In this document: piece by piece, positions 47,601-60,700 of the stretch
Layout: each line of letters starts with the position of its first letter
Position numbering within the stretch: position 1 is the stretch's first letter
Notes under the pieces: model-generated
The model's input: only the letters and a program-made list of their open reading frames with translations
Database searches by the model: none
What the model was told of the DNA's origin: nothing
NCBI RefSeq assembly: GCF_032854445.1
Contig: NC_088297.1
Coordinates: 17,247,127-17,311,126 of the forward strand
Direction of reading: 5' to 3'
Origin: Liolophura sinensis
Taxonomy: Eukaryota; Mollusca; Polyplacophora; Chitonida; Chitonidae
DNA: 64,000 bases
Position numbers and translations under genes: made by a program

Positions 47601-48795
47601 GCCGCATTGAACTCTGTGTCTGGGTTGCCGTCCTATATCAGGTCTACTAAAACAATAAGGTGCTGTGGTTTCCTACAAACTTTTCATCTGTTTCCCTGAG
47701 CTCTAAAACTTACCGCTGTTAAAAGATGTTACAAATTTGGCCACACAACACGTGTTCAAAGATAGGTAGACAAAAATTGGACGGACAAACCAACTGACAG
47801 ACAGAGCGTCTGATAAAGTTTCTTTTCGCTTCTATAGAACATATGGAAAGGTACTGTATCTTTAACCTAATTTGCTATTTGAGAAAGTGGTGATGTTGTC
47901 ATGCGCTCGGTGATACGAGAGAGAGCAGGACTTTCGATCACTAGGTTACATGAGCAGCTGGTTCAAACCCGACCTTGGACAAGGAGTTTGTAATTTTATG
48001 CGCTCTTACGGTTTGTGGAGCCTCGTTGACCATAAGAGGTTGACGATGCTCATTGAGGATCACCTATACTGTCAGCATAATAAACAAATAAACGGTTAAT
48101 TTAAGTTGAACACGCACTCTTTAAGTTCACTTTGTCCACCGGTATGACGCAATTGACAGGATGGTAAACAGTTATCTTTACACACCAGGTAACACCTGGC
48201 ATGTGTGAAGAAAACACCTTATAGAATTATTGCGCAGACAAACGTTCGTATGTATGCTAGGTACACGTCGGCCTATATATACATTTTGCAACGCGTGATT
48301 ATTTCCTTGAATACAAGGCCTTATCCAATCACATTTCGCAAACACTTGGATGTCCTACTTTAATGGTGTGCAACAGCTTGAGTCAGTGGACCCTGTATAC
48401 TTACGGTAGTGTTCAATCATCCCTATTTATAGTTGGACATAGTTCTTGATTCACAGAGTTCTATATTGATTTCAGAAAGGTATTTTGAGATTTGTTCTGA
48501 AGTTTAAGACGATATCCTTACTGGAGAAATGTTAGCTTAATTCGGCACCTAGTTTTAGGTTATTTGCAATAATTATGGATTTTTAATTTCTGCATCGATA
48601 TTTCGACTGAACTCGATGAACATGAACAAAGGAATGTGAGTTTTAACCGTCGCACGGACGTATTTATAGGCGTCCTCTTGCGCATTGGCACCAGTCGCCT
48701 GAACAGAAGTCTCCAGAGTGAAAAGTTTTTTTCTTCATCCAAACCTTATTCCTTTCTTCGTCCTTGTCAGCTTTCTTCGCATAACTTCATCAGTC

Positions 48796-49562
48796 ATGAG
48801 ACGCGTACCTTTCCTACTTGGTCTATGCATTCTCCTAGTTTTGGTAATGACTAATGTGGAGAGCAAACGCTCGAAGGAAAGAGGAAGTGATTCAGGTAGC
48901 CATTCAGACCACAGTGAATCCGGAAGCAGTGAATCCAAAAGCAGGGAGTCTAGCAGCAGCAGTGAATCCAAAAGCAGGGAGTCTAGCAGCAGCAGTGAAT
49001 CCGAAAGCGGTGAATCCAGAAACAGTCAGTCTGTTTTCGGTATCAGTAAGTTCAGTCATGTATACCTCTGTTAACTTTTCACTGTTATTCAAAATACGAC
49101 TTACAGGTATACACAGGCGTGAGTTAGTCCTCAAAAAGAAGATTGAAAATTTTTATCGTTTATATAACAGTTAAGTTGGCTTAACACCTTTACTTGTAAA
49201 TTCCAAATATGGGGAGTAAGCAACAATGTTTTGCGTTTACCCTGTGAGACCACGCTAGCTTAGTTGTCTACAGTGCAACTCTCGTTGGAGTTTATCGGCT
49301 TTATGAGAGTGCGGGTACTCTACTCCAGCTCATGCCCGTTTTGGAAGTAAGTCCGCAGGTTTGTCAGGTACCTGCCAGGCGAATGGCATCAGTATTCCAC
49401 CCACAAAGATCCGTTTCCTCCAACAATAAGCCATATCGAGTCCCCCAATATTGGCAAAAGGCTTTTTATAATGCGGCGTTGAAACCTACAGTTAAACATA
49501 TACCATGCATAGAAGACTATACCTTCAGCGACTTAGTAGATTGTATTTCAAGACAATGAGTT

Positions 49563-49596
<34 letters not shown>

Positions 49597-50413
49597 TATT
49601 TGATTATTATTTTACGCCGTACTCAAGAATATTTCACATATACGACGGCTGTCCGCATTATGGGAAAGAAAATAGGAGAAACCAACCACCATCCGCAGGT
49701 CATTGACAGACCCAGAGTTTTTGACAGAAAGCCATTGGTCACTTTGGATTTTTTCCTAGATATACATTTTTGTCAATTGCAAACGAAGTCTATAAAAAAA
49801 TCCACAGTCTCCATGCGAATGCGATTTCACTTCAGCTGAATAAATATAGATTTTAAACTCTCCCTTAATTGGAACGTGATGCACGCTTGCCTTTCAATCG
49901 CAAAAACACACGAGATGCAGGTTTTAAAGCTGACCTTGGACGTAGAACTCGAACATTCCCCCGCTATCACTGTTTGTAAATGATTAATGACAACAAGCAA
50001 TAAGCCGACTTGTTCAGCGGTTTGCATAGATTAATGTCCCCACTTATCGTTCGCCAATACGGTGCACATATCTGTAACTTGCCAAAGATTAGTGCTGTCG
50101 TCGGTGCTTTGCTTTTACTCTCTATGCTGTACGTCTTTAATTATATTACCCCTGGGCACTGCGGTTTTCTCCACCCGTAAAACTTGCTGTCAACCAAAAT
50201 CTTAAGGTCATGAATATATCAATCAGTCAATCAGTCATTTGTATAATGTTATAGGGGAATTAACTTAACAGTGAATTTCCATCAGCACTGTATATAGCGG
50301 TATATATTTTGTTGTATGACACAATCTGTTAATAAAATTATCAACGGTTGTATATTGTACTTGTAGGGAAGACCACCCCGACCACAGGGCCGACCATACT
50401 AACATCCACCTAA
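48796..50413 (+). CDS. Candidate secreted Ser/Glu-rich small protein, 2 exons, 98 aa
   Basis: Not recognised by family. The ATG at 48796 starts a clear signal peptide (MRRVPFLLGLCILLVLVMTN, cleavage near VES/KR). The mature part is almost wholly Ser, Glu, Lys, Arg and Gly (residues about 24-79), with two tandem 11-residue units ESKSRESSSSS (33 bp at DNA level). Exon 1 ends at 49045 on a strong donor (CA|GTAAGT). The only good in-phase acceptor I see is TTGTAG before 50367, giving a Thr/Pro tail KTTPTTGPTILTST and TAA at 50411-50413 (297 nt, in frame). TATTTATAG motifs at 48424 and 48661 could serve as TATA boxes. Low-complexity acidic secreted proteins of this kind occur in mollusc shell matrices and mucus, but that role is inference. 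Exon 2 is less sure than exon 1. Confidence 0.5.
49236..49510 (+). repeat. tRNA-SINE-like repeat, family E, in the intron of the Ser-rich candidate
   Basis: A tRNA-like head (ttgtctacagtgcaactctc) is followed by tttgtcaggtacctgccag, gtttcctccaacaataag and a tail ending gcggcgttgaaacc. Similar bodies recur at about 50076-50215, 51088-51165 and 18230-18360. Confidence 0.45.
49587..49715 (-). repeat. SINE-A fragment, reverse orientation
   Basis: A (GATT)n run leads into the reverse-complement tail (attttacgccgtactcaaga) and a short part of the body. Confidence 0.8.
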
Positions 50414-51249
50414 AACTGCTGATCTCATTTTCGGTTATGCACCGGGTGGCGGACGATCTTATTACGGGCATCATCGTGAATATCAGCGTGTATTCACGAA
50501 CAGGACACGTACATCAACGATGGCTTTTAGTATGACCTACAGGCCTTTATACATATGCATTGTGTTGTGAACTGGATTTTTTTTCTTTCACATTTTTTTT
50601 CAGATTATCGAAGAAAATATTGAATACTCAACGTTTTGCTTATAGTCGAAATTTAAAAGTATGCTGATGACTGGAAAAATGACAGTTTTTACCAGATAAG
50701 AAATTAGACACCATGAATTTCTTTTCTCTCGGTTATGTGGCGTTCTGGTTATGACATGTCACGAATGAGAAATTAAGTAGTGACGCATATTTCTACAGTT
50801 TGAAAGTGGAGCACAAAGTAAGGTTGCAGACTGTATTATTATATAGAGAACTCAAGACCTACACATATTGCTTGTCGAAACTTGCTCTTTTTCTTCACCT
50901 ATACCATACTTTTAAAATCTGACACAATGTAATCACGTACATGCAATGAGTTAATAAACAAGTCAGAAGCAATCCTGTATATGTATTTGTCCATCTGCTG
51001 TGTTTTAAAGCATGCGAATATAGCTTGCCACAAAAGTTATGAAGATATATTGTAACAGGTATGACCACAGACTTATAACTCATCACTGAGGTTTGTCAGT
51101 TACTTGCCAAAGAGAGGAGATTTATTTCAGTTTCCTTCATCCATAAACCCGAACGTTGTTGTGTGCGTGCGATGTTCTTGTGAGTTGCGTGAATCCCCAA
51201 TGAAGTAATCGTCTATTTCGAGCATTGATCTGGTGTCCCTACGATGTCA

Positions 51250-51985
51250 TGAGTTACCTTATGGCTGGTAAGCCTATAATGAGTCGTGACTAGTGAGCCG
51301 ACGATGAGACCAGGTTGGTGAGCCAACGATGGGCTTAGGTTGGCGAGCCAACAGTAAACGGTGATTGGTATGTGGCAGTGAGAGTTGGTTGGGGTGCTGA
51401 CAGTCAGCCTTGATACGTGAGCTGGCGATGAGCTGTAATAGGTGAGCTCACGCTTTGAGCTGATTCGTGAGCTATCATAGATGAGCCGGCCGTGAGAGCT
51501 GTTTGGTGAGTTATAGTCCATGATAGGTGAGGCTGACGATGAGCCCTGGTTTTTGAGTCAACAAATCCTCTATTTGGTGAGCTGACAATGAGCCCTGGTT
51601 GGTTAGCCGACGATGAGCCTATGACGGTGAGTAATGTCTGACAATGAGTAATGATTGGTGAGCCGACTATGAGCCCTGGCTTGTGAGCTGACGATGAGCA
51701 CTCGTTGGTGAGCCGACGATGAGAAATTGGTTGGTGACCTGACCATGAGCCCTGATTGGTGAACTGACGAAGAGCCCTTTTTTGTGACCTGACGATGAGC
51801 ACTAGTTTGGTGAACCGACGATGAGTAAAGGCTGGTGAGCAGACGATGAGCCCTGGGTGGGGGACCCGACGATGAGTAATGACTGGTGAGACGGAGATGA
51901 ATCATGGCCGGTCAACCAAAGATGAAGTATGTCTCACGGCCCGACCAACGATCAGTAATGACTGGTGAGTCGACGATGGGTCGAA
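51250..51985. repeat. Degenerate ~30-bp minisatellite (gagccgacgatgagccctgg type)
   Basis: Repeated ggtgagccgacgatgag units of about 25-32 bp with frequent variation. The overlapping reverse-strand open frames are products of the repeat. Confidence 0.88.
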
Positions 51986-52505
51986 GTCCATGAACCGCCT
52001 GTATGTATAAGCTATTAAGTTATGACCTGAATGACACACTACAATTATGTTTCCAAAATCACTGGGAAGCATAGCATAAAATGAAGATATGATGTCATCA
52101 GACAAACGAGAAAAAACAACGTACATATATGTCTAAAATACCTTCATTTCCAAAATTTATAATTTATAAAACTTATAATTTTCTTGAACAGAATTAAATT
52201 AGCTGGACTAAACCAAACCCAAATGAGTAGAAATCATTTTAACACATATCTCCAAAAAATGTAGGAAAAGGCCATCGGAAAACCATCCATTTATTCTGAG
52301 TCATCTCGCGAAAACCCGGAGCTTCTGCCTATAGAAAAAAGAACCAGTGGAATAATTTAAAAACGACTCGTGAAAACCCAACTTAGATCAATCCTTAGGA
52401 AACAAGCAATGTTGATCATGGAAGAAGGATCGCGACGTTGAACCTTGGATAAGTGCAGCTCTGTGTTGTATCATTAGAAATGTTTTCGGTACAAAAAAAT
52501 CATGG

Positions 52506-52725
52506 TTCTATTTATTTATTCATTTGATTGCCGTTTTACGCAGTATTCAAGAACGTTTCACTTATACGATGGTTGCCAGCATTATGGTGGGGGGGGGGGG
52601 GGGAGCCAGGTAGCGCCCTACGGAAACCCACGACCATCCGCAGGTGGCTGGAAGACCTTCCCGCGTACGGTCGGAGAGAAAGTCAGCATGAGCTGGTCAT
52701 AAACGACCACGGAGACCCACAATCT
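52506..52725 (-). repeat. SINE-A copy, reverse orientation, with an internal G-run expansion
   Basis: Tail, body and part of the head are present. The family's GGTGGGAGG stretch has grown into an uninterrupted run of about 16 G at about 52588-52603. Confidence 0.88.
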
Positions 52726-53491
52726 TTTGCATGGCATGAACTTGATTACAATGTACGCGTCGAAACAGACATTCCTATAAAATCAGCCTAAAAGGACGTT
52801 CCAGGTCAGTAATGGCAATGTCAATTCCCAAAACGACGCATAACACAAACCACCAAAGAAATAAGAAAGTATATACAGTACGATAATAGGACGGGATCAT
52901 GCAAAGAGAAGCAGTCAACAGTTTTCATTGATGTTAGAAAGACACAGGGTATGTTCTAGGCGACTGAGAGAACACAGTATTCAAAGGCATACAATGGTCA
53001 ACTATTGAAATCAGCGCTTGTCTTCAGGCTGTCTTGGAATCTACATTAGAGTGTGATGCCAAAATGAAACACAGGATCACCGTTCGCGAACAAGATTTTC
53101 ACTCTCCGATTTCGGGGCGCCACAAGAACAATATTAAAATAAAGCGCCCTATGCACGTGCTGTTTTTGTACTTACACATTCGTTTGTACTGACACGAGAA
53201 CAGCGCACTCGGCTTACACACTTATGTGGATTGTATGGTGCTACATGGAGTTCGCTGATAACCGCTGACCTACATGCCATCTGTCTGACGTGACAAACTT
53301 CATGAGTAACTTGCCAAATGTCGACTGTGTATATTCTGGACACTATGGTTTTCTCCAACCATAAAACCAGCCGCTACCAATGGTATAAAAATAAAGTAAA
53401 AAAGTAAAATCTGTATTTGATGACATGGTCTCTAACTAAACAGATTTGGTCGTTAATCGACTTTTCTTCTTCTTCACACCTAAGCCTGACG

Positions 53492-54713
53492 TCAACATGA
53501 CGTGTTGTCTTCATTTTCTCTAAGGCTGACGTCATCAAATTTCGCATCATCGTCATCGTTGCTCATGTTATGTACATCTTTGCTCAACTCGTCCGGCACT
53601 CCACTGAAACAGAGAATACAAATGTATAACCTCATTTAACATGCAATAGATAAACCGGCATAGTTACATTATTTGCTTACAAATTCGACTGCACTGTCAG
53701 TTAGCAGAGACAGTATGTTTTACTGCATCTTCAGAAAATTAATGTATACGATACATATTCAAACGGTGAAGGTTAGCAGGCCAGTGCGGTACAGTGACGC
53801 AAGAGCCTCTCACCAGTGCGGTGATTGTTAGCTCAAGTTCAGTTCATGTTGGCTCTCCCACCATAATGCTGGCCGCCGTCGTATAAGTGAAATATTCTTG
53901 AGTACAGTGTAAAACACCAATCAAATAAATAAACACAAATACAGCATCTTCATGTGACAGGGCGAGTCCATGCTGAAAAAGTGATGTCGCCAATGAAGTA
54001 TCTTGCCGATGACACCAGACATGGCACCCCAACCAGTCAATTATACTGACACCGGCCAACCAGTCCTGTTTCCCTGCTCTAACCTCTCAGTGCTGAGTGC
54101 TAAACGAGGTAGTAACAAGTGCCATTTTTAAAGTCGACCCGACTTTGATCTTAAGACTAGCCACGTTGAAGCGGACTTTCAAACCATTATTACAGGCAGC
54201 GAAATTTGGCGCGAACGAAACCGTCGGTCGCGCAACGGTTACGTGCGGTTCAATTTGGCTAACCGGAAAATCGGTTAGGCCAACTGTCCAACGAGAACGT
54301 CCTGAGAGTCAGTGTGCATTAGGTAACTACAGATAAACTGGACTGAACAGCTTTCAGAATCACAACGCGGTTAGTATGGCAACGCGTCTAAAAATAGAAA
54401 CATCGACTTCAGCCACAGCCAGCTGCCTGTGCTGGTCACATGGAAATGTAATCATTCATATATGCCTTACAGGCTTTGAGATAATACTCAAATTATTTAT
54501 TTTGACTTATCTTTTCACGATCACGCAAGTAAATAAAACAAGGTTACCTTTTCATGTACATGTAGTTTAACTGCTACTCGAGCCCAAATTAGTCGAGTCT
54601 ACGTACAGATTGATGGAACCCTTACGGGACCTCACCGGCTGCGTTCTGATTTAGAGCACAGGCCTGTGACGCATAGGCCTGTGACGTCAAGGTCTCTCCC
54701 GGCCCTGTAGCGA

Positions 54714-54782
<69 letters not shown>

Positions 54783-57700
54783 TGTGGTAAGACTCACACC
54801 ACGTGCGTTGGAAACTGCGTTAATTATCAGTAATCAGGGATGCCAAACTCGCTCCCCAATACCGTAATGACACTTACTGGAAGTACTTAATGTTGGACTG
54901 GGCATATTGCAAACATATAAGCCTGTATAACGGAATTTCACGTAAAAATGTGCCACAGGAGTCAAGTACCAACCAGGCAACACACAACGTTGAAACACCG
55001 TGTGAGTGTAAAATTTCTCTTTCTTTTGTTCACCAACCTTACGGTATGAGCTGCTAGATATAGAAAAGAAAAACAAACATAACATTGAGCTGAATACTTT
55101 TATTAATGATCCAGAATGATGCCTGAAACATAAACCACGTAAACAATTAGCGTAACCGATCGGGTTGATAAACATACGTGGCGTAACCGAATGATCGGTT
55201 AGGCGAGGCGGAAAAGACGTAACCGATTTCTGGGTTTCGCCGGCAGGCCAAATTTCGCTGCCTGTTATTAGGTCACCAACGCGGTCTAGCGATTGAAAGA
55301 CATGTGTCTCAAGCACGCGGTCATGAGCCGCTTGTAAGCCCGAGCTGCTATGCTGACCTTATATCATATTCAGTGATTTCCTCCGTTCTGGTAGGCTTGA
55401 GGGCGGCCATGATCATCCCTGTCAATGATGCCAATAACAATAAACCACCTGAATGAAAAAAGAACAATGAAGCCAAGAGTCAGTTTAAGAATGAGCTTGC
55501 AGCATAAACATCGATCTGATTGTTGTTTAATTGTCATATCCAAGGATTTTTCACTTATAAAATGGCGGTCAGTTTCATGAAAAGAAACAGAAATGCCCGG
55601 CTTAAACCACCCTTCTGTGGTAAGATAATGACAGCCTTTCCTACGTGTGACGCAGTGATATGCACGTCATAATGGTGGAAGACATGTGGTCTTCAAAGGA
55701 CGTCGTGAGAATGCTTAGTATATGGAAGGGGCAAACTACCTCACATGTGTCTCACAGGCTTTAAATTAGAATCCAGATATACGTCCTATAATCCTATAAA
55801 GAGATCTCCAACAAGCATTCATGAAAAGCCCGGAAGGACTTGAGACCAACTCAACTCAACTCGACTGTAGCGTCGGGTCTAGTGCGCAGGTGTATTCGAA
55901 ATGGCCATCAGCGACTGGGACCAACTCCGCCCGACCAATTGGATTGAGTCAGTCTTTGGCTTTCATGGATGCCGAATTTTAGTGAAGCCAGATGTTGTTC
56001 GTTAACAGTTCAAGCCCTTTATGCATCTGAGAATGAGCAGCGTAAATAACAAATCTGACGAAACACTGGCAAAACTAGAACTACAGGTAGCGTTACCAAT
56101 AAAACAGGTTAACACCCCAGCATGTGGAAAGCAGCATGAACTACAAACGTTCACAAGAGTAAAAGTCATATCCATCTCTTGGTAGACTTAACCAATATAA
56201 TCACAACATAGCCATGGCTTAAAATCTTATGTTCAAATGGATTTATTTGACTTGTTTGCTGTTTTACCCCATACTTAAGAATATTGGACTTGCGGGACGG
56301 CAGTCAGCTTTGCGATGGGAGGAAACCGAGAAGAAGCCTGGGAAAAATCCAAGACCATCCAAAAAAAAACTTATACACCTATACTACAGAAGAGAAAGAC
56401 AGCAAGAGCTGGTCTTAAATTCACTGTCCAAGTGGAGAGACGTTACTATCTTACCTGCTGCAACCAGTCCCACCGTATACGACTGGAATGTTTCGATTAA
56501 GGTACCTAACCAAGGATATATACAAAGATAAATAAAAAATCAAATTAAAATCAGCTAAGTTTCTTAGTATTAAAAACTGGTAAATTGCGACCCTTGTAAA
56601 TTCTCGACAGTGAACGAGTATAGAGTTGCTCGAATTCCAAGAACTCAAATTAAATCACAAAAAGAAAACAATAGGGAAACAATTACGAAGAAATTAATTT
56701 CAGCATCGAGCAATAACAACAATAAGTTAATACACAATATTACAGTTTAAAGAACAAAACTATAGCATCGACGACCTTGTGATAGCTGGACAATGATCAC
56801 ACGTAACCTCTTGTCAATTTACCTCAAAGTTTATTTTAACTGTTCATGTAAATGCTTAACAAGTAACGACATACACGCCCCTTAGCACCATGGCTTAAGC
56901 AGTGATGTTAATTACAAATTACTGAGTTACTCAGTAAACCAGGCAATCATTATATCAAAGTGTCGTTCAAACATATCTACCTGACCATTATATAACAATT
57001 GATCCCACTGGATAACCGGCTCTCATGATCAGTGTAATAATTCGGTCAACAGTCCGTAAGCCAACCAGTAAACAGGTCATTCAAACATACCAACTTAATA
57101 CAAGTAACATTTGGTCCCAGAGGATAAACGGCCCTCAGAGTCAGTTCGATAATTTTAAAGTCACCAGTGTACATGGGAAGGTCTCCAGCACCCTGCGGAT
57201 GGACGTGGGTTTCCCCCGGGCTCTGCCCAGTTCCCTTTCACCATAATGCAGGCCGCCGTCGCATAAGTGAAATATTCTTGAGTACGGTGTAAAACACCAA
57301 TCAATCAATCAATCTAATGTCAACAGTTAGCGAGCCAACCAGTAAATGGGTCATTCAAATATACTCACCTTTTACGAGTAACATTTGGTCCTCGTGGATA
57401 ACCGGTTAAAATGATCGGCTTGATAATTCCAAAGCTTACAGTCACCCAGTCAGTAAGTCAACCAGTCAAAACAGACAAAATCTCACGGGTAAGAATGGAC
57501 AACGTTGTCGCCAAAAGCAATTCGGGTCAAAACTGTATAATCTATTGTTCATTCCTGCTTTTGTGTTGAGGATTTGTGGTGTCATGAGGATTTGTGGTGG
57601 GATGAGGATTTGTTGTGTGATGAGGATTTGTGGTAAAACGTAGTATTCCAGTTCTATATGGCCGACAACAATGGGCAATCTGGCCTGGACCCGGGTCGCC

Positions 57701-60700
57701 ATCGCGTCGGTCCCATTGGCTGAACCAGATCAGCCTCGGCGTGATGATGATATACCAAAGCCTCTAGTCAACCAGAAAATCATTGTGTCATTCAAACATA
57801 TCGATCTTTCTAATGACAATGAGTTCCAAGAGGCGAGATAACCGGAATGACAAGCATGATAATCCCAAAGCCTAAAGTAATTCAACTAGTTTACCCGTAA
57901 TCCTTTGGTTCGTTTAAACCTGCTAACCTTTACCCGTAAAACTTGCAAGGCTTCTGACTACATATCACTCAGTGAGCGAAACATTCAATAAACCAATCGG
58001 TAATTATTCTAGATACCAACTTTACCGCTAAAAACTGGTCCCAGTAAATAGCCGGGTTACCATGACAACTCCAAATAAAAACCTACAGTCACTCAGAAAG
58101 TAAGTCAGCCAGCTGATTAGTAAAACGTTGGGTCATTTCATTACACCAACTTTTATCGTAAAAAAGAGGTAAGAGGACTACAGTCACTCAGTCAAGGAGT
58201 CAGCAACTAAATTAATGTGTAATTATACAAGATACCAACCTTACCGCAGGCTATTGGTCCCAGTATAAAGCCCGCTCCCATCGTCACCATTATGATTCCA
58301 AAGCCTACTGGTAGTAGTTTCATACGGAGCATGTCCACGGTCAGTGAGTTCAACAAGGATATGTTTCCCTGAGAGTAAAACCCCAGAGCGCAAGCAAAAA
58401 ACACTTGTCCTGCCTTCCATTGACACATCAACGGCGAAATCAACGTGAAAACTCCCGCCAGGCCAATCGTACCGACGTAGATGACGTACGTGGTCTCAAT
58501 TTTGTTCTGCGTGACCATTCCCGTCATGATGCGCGCTGCCAGGTTGCTAATTCCTCCAAAGGAGATAAGTAGAGCTATTCTGTGCCTGTCTTCGCCCAGA
58601 GAGGCCAGGTAGCTGGGGAAATATAAGCTAACTCCGGCGTAGCCTGCCCCATATAAACACGTACTGGCGTTGAATGACAAGAAAGGTTTATTCGCAAAAA
58701 TTTCACACAGCAAATCCCTGTAGCGACGAACTCGTGAACTAAAAGACGAGTTATCTCCCTCTGATTGCGTCGATTCTGTCACACCAGGTGGCGTGACTGT
58801 CGCGTTCGAAGGTGCGTCCAATAACTTTACTGAGCCATATGGCGTTATTGTTACTGATATAGAGCGTTGGATTGGAGATTTTTCCAAAGTCGATGGTCGA
58901 ATTAAAGCACTAAGGGGAAATGTATGGAGAAGCATTGCAGTCAGCATGAACAAAAGTCCTCTCCAACCGTAGAGATCAGCAAAGAATGTAATCAAGGGAG
59001 GAAATACAGCAAGTCCTGCCCCTACTCCAGCCAAAGCCATACCGCTGGCTAAGTCGCGCCTTTTCTCAAAGTAAAATCCAATTGAAGCAATAGCGGGTGT
59101 ATAAATCATACCAGACCCTGTGCCTGCAAAAATATTCGAAGAAACCAGTACAAAATCAGAATAAACAACTGAGGGCAAAAAAAATTCAGTAAACTAGGAT
59201 ACATGAGCATTAACCTACATTTTTGGTAGGCCTTATCATTTAAATAATTCCTGCTTATATATCCCCTTCATTATCATCATCCAAAGTTTAATGGATCGAT
59301 CCTTTCCCCAAGGCCAACCATTACACAAATCTTCATCCATTTTCCCTGAACACCTTTTCCGTAAAGTTCCTGGAAGACAGATATAAACACAGGCAAAACC
59401 ATGTATCTTTAGCAAAGGGGTGCTTTTTTTTTCACCTGGATGCGGCATATAGCACACTGCACGCTGGAACTGTTATATAACAGAGTATATTTTACTAATC
59501 TGATGAACAAAATAGAGCAAAATATCAATTTTCAGCGTGGAATCAAGGATGGCCGGCACAAGACGAAATTTGTCCAAAAACAAAATGTTTTCTGCAAACG
59601 TATAAGTATTGTTCTACATGGTATAAAGCGAGTCAATGCCACCAAATTGCTGCTGCCACTGAAGTCTTATGAAGAAGACACCAAACATGGCAACCCACCC
59701 AGTCACATAACACTGACACCGGGTCAACCAGTCCTGTTTCCTTGCTCTAATGCTGAGCGCCAAGCGAGGCAGCAAAAAATGCTTGATCTCGGGATATAAT
59801 GCTATAACCCGGAATTGATCTCGGGTTTCCCGACTTTGAGGCGGATGTTCTAACCTATAATAAAACTGACCGCCTTCCTATAAGTGAAAAATTTATTAAA
59901 TCAGACACATAAATAAATTCATTTGGAGTTTTGGGCGGGAAAACCGTTCAGAGCAAAATATATGCGTGCACAAAAGTGCAACATACTTGAGAATTATTTC
60001 TAATGAACATTATTTTATTTTATTGTTCCTGGAAGTTATCCTATCTCCGCTCTGTAGGCAAAAATTATGTCTGGAAATTGATAGGAAATTGCAATTCACC
60101 CTGTGTTGCACGTGTCCACGCACCCTGCTTGATAAACATTGGTTGGTCACTTAGCCTACAATAGACGCCTACAATTTGTCGTTCTCACGGTACGATTTGT
60201 CGTTCATACCGTGCGATTGGTAGTCCGTGTACATTGACTGTTTGTTGAGAATATTTGGATACGCTATCCATATTGCTGCTGAGCCTACCATAAAACAGTG
60301 ACATGTCGCCACAATTGGGCGTCACAATTCTGTAACTTCTAAACTCGAAAAACAAGCGAATATGCGTTTTAACAAATCGTTCGGTCCTATATTAATAATG
60401 CCGCTTTATTAAAGTCATAGCCTTACCTGCAATTACACCATAGGTCAAGACGAGCTCTGAAACATTTGTGGCAAAAGCACTTCCGAACAGTCCGGTAAAT
60501 AATACAAATGAACCAACCAGCATCGCAGAACGGCATGACGTCATTCCAGCAAGGACACCTCCGATAATACCTAGATGAATGAAATTTGTGATAATGGTAA
60601 ATGGAATAATGAGTAATGTAAAACTGTACATAAATGTTGCAATAAAAACTGTTTAATAAGTACTTAATGGATATTGCCAAAAGGTATATTTGGATCTCCA

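Larger units (their letters stand above)
43556..48795. other. Intergenic region downstream of ATPIF1
   Basis: An AATAAA at 43822 may end the ATPIF1 transcript. The rest holds two SINE-B superfamily elements in opposite orientations (44549-44913, 45427-45770), another at 46305-46525, a CCAAT-rich minisatellite (47130-47600) and tRNA-SINE remnants. A 131-codon open frame on the minus strand near 46581-46976 resembles nothing I know. No supported gene. Confidence 0.5.
50414..53491. other. Intergenic region between the Ser-rich candidate and the transporter gene
   Basis: It holds a minisatellite at 51250-51985, a SINE-A copy at 52506-52725 and family-E-like remnants at 51088-51165 and 53290-53400. 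No coding exon is recognised. Confidence 0.5.
56972..58100 (-). repeat. Decayed tandem copies of transporter exon 3 end, in intron 3
   Basis: At least five diverged copies of the exon 3 3' end plus the following intron bases lie at about 58012-58096, 57797-57880, 57360-57450, 57087-57170 and 56972-57070, with a further piece near 57893-57960. On the minus strand each follows the plan GGCTTTGGAATCATAATGGT, GGTTAT or GGGCTTTATAC, then TGGGACCA and a (G)GTAAxxTTGGTAT donor region. The frames are broken, for example a TAG just before the donor in the nearest copy. Confidence 0.82.

Noticed and set aside
51213-51905. Several overlapping minus-strand frames rich in Ser/His
   Set aside because: They are products of the 51250-51985 minisatellite.
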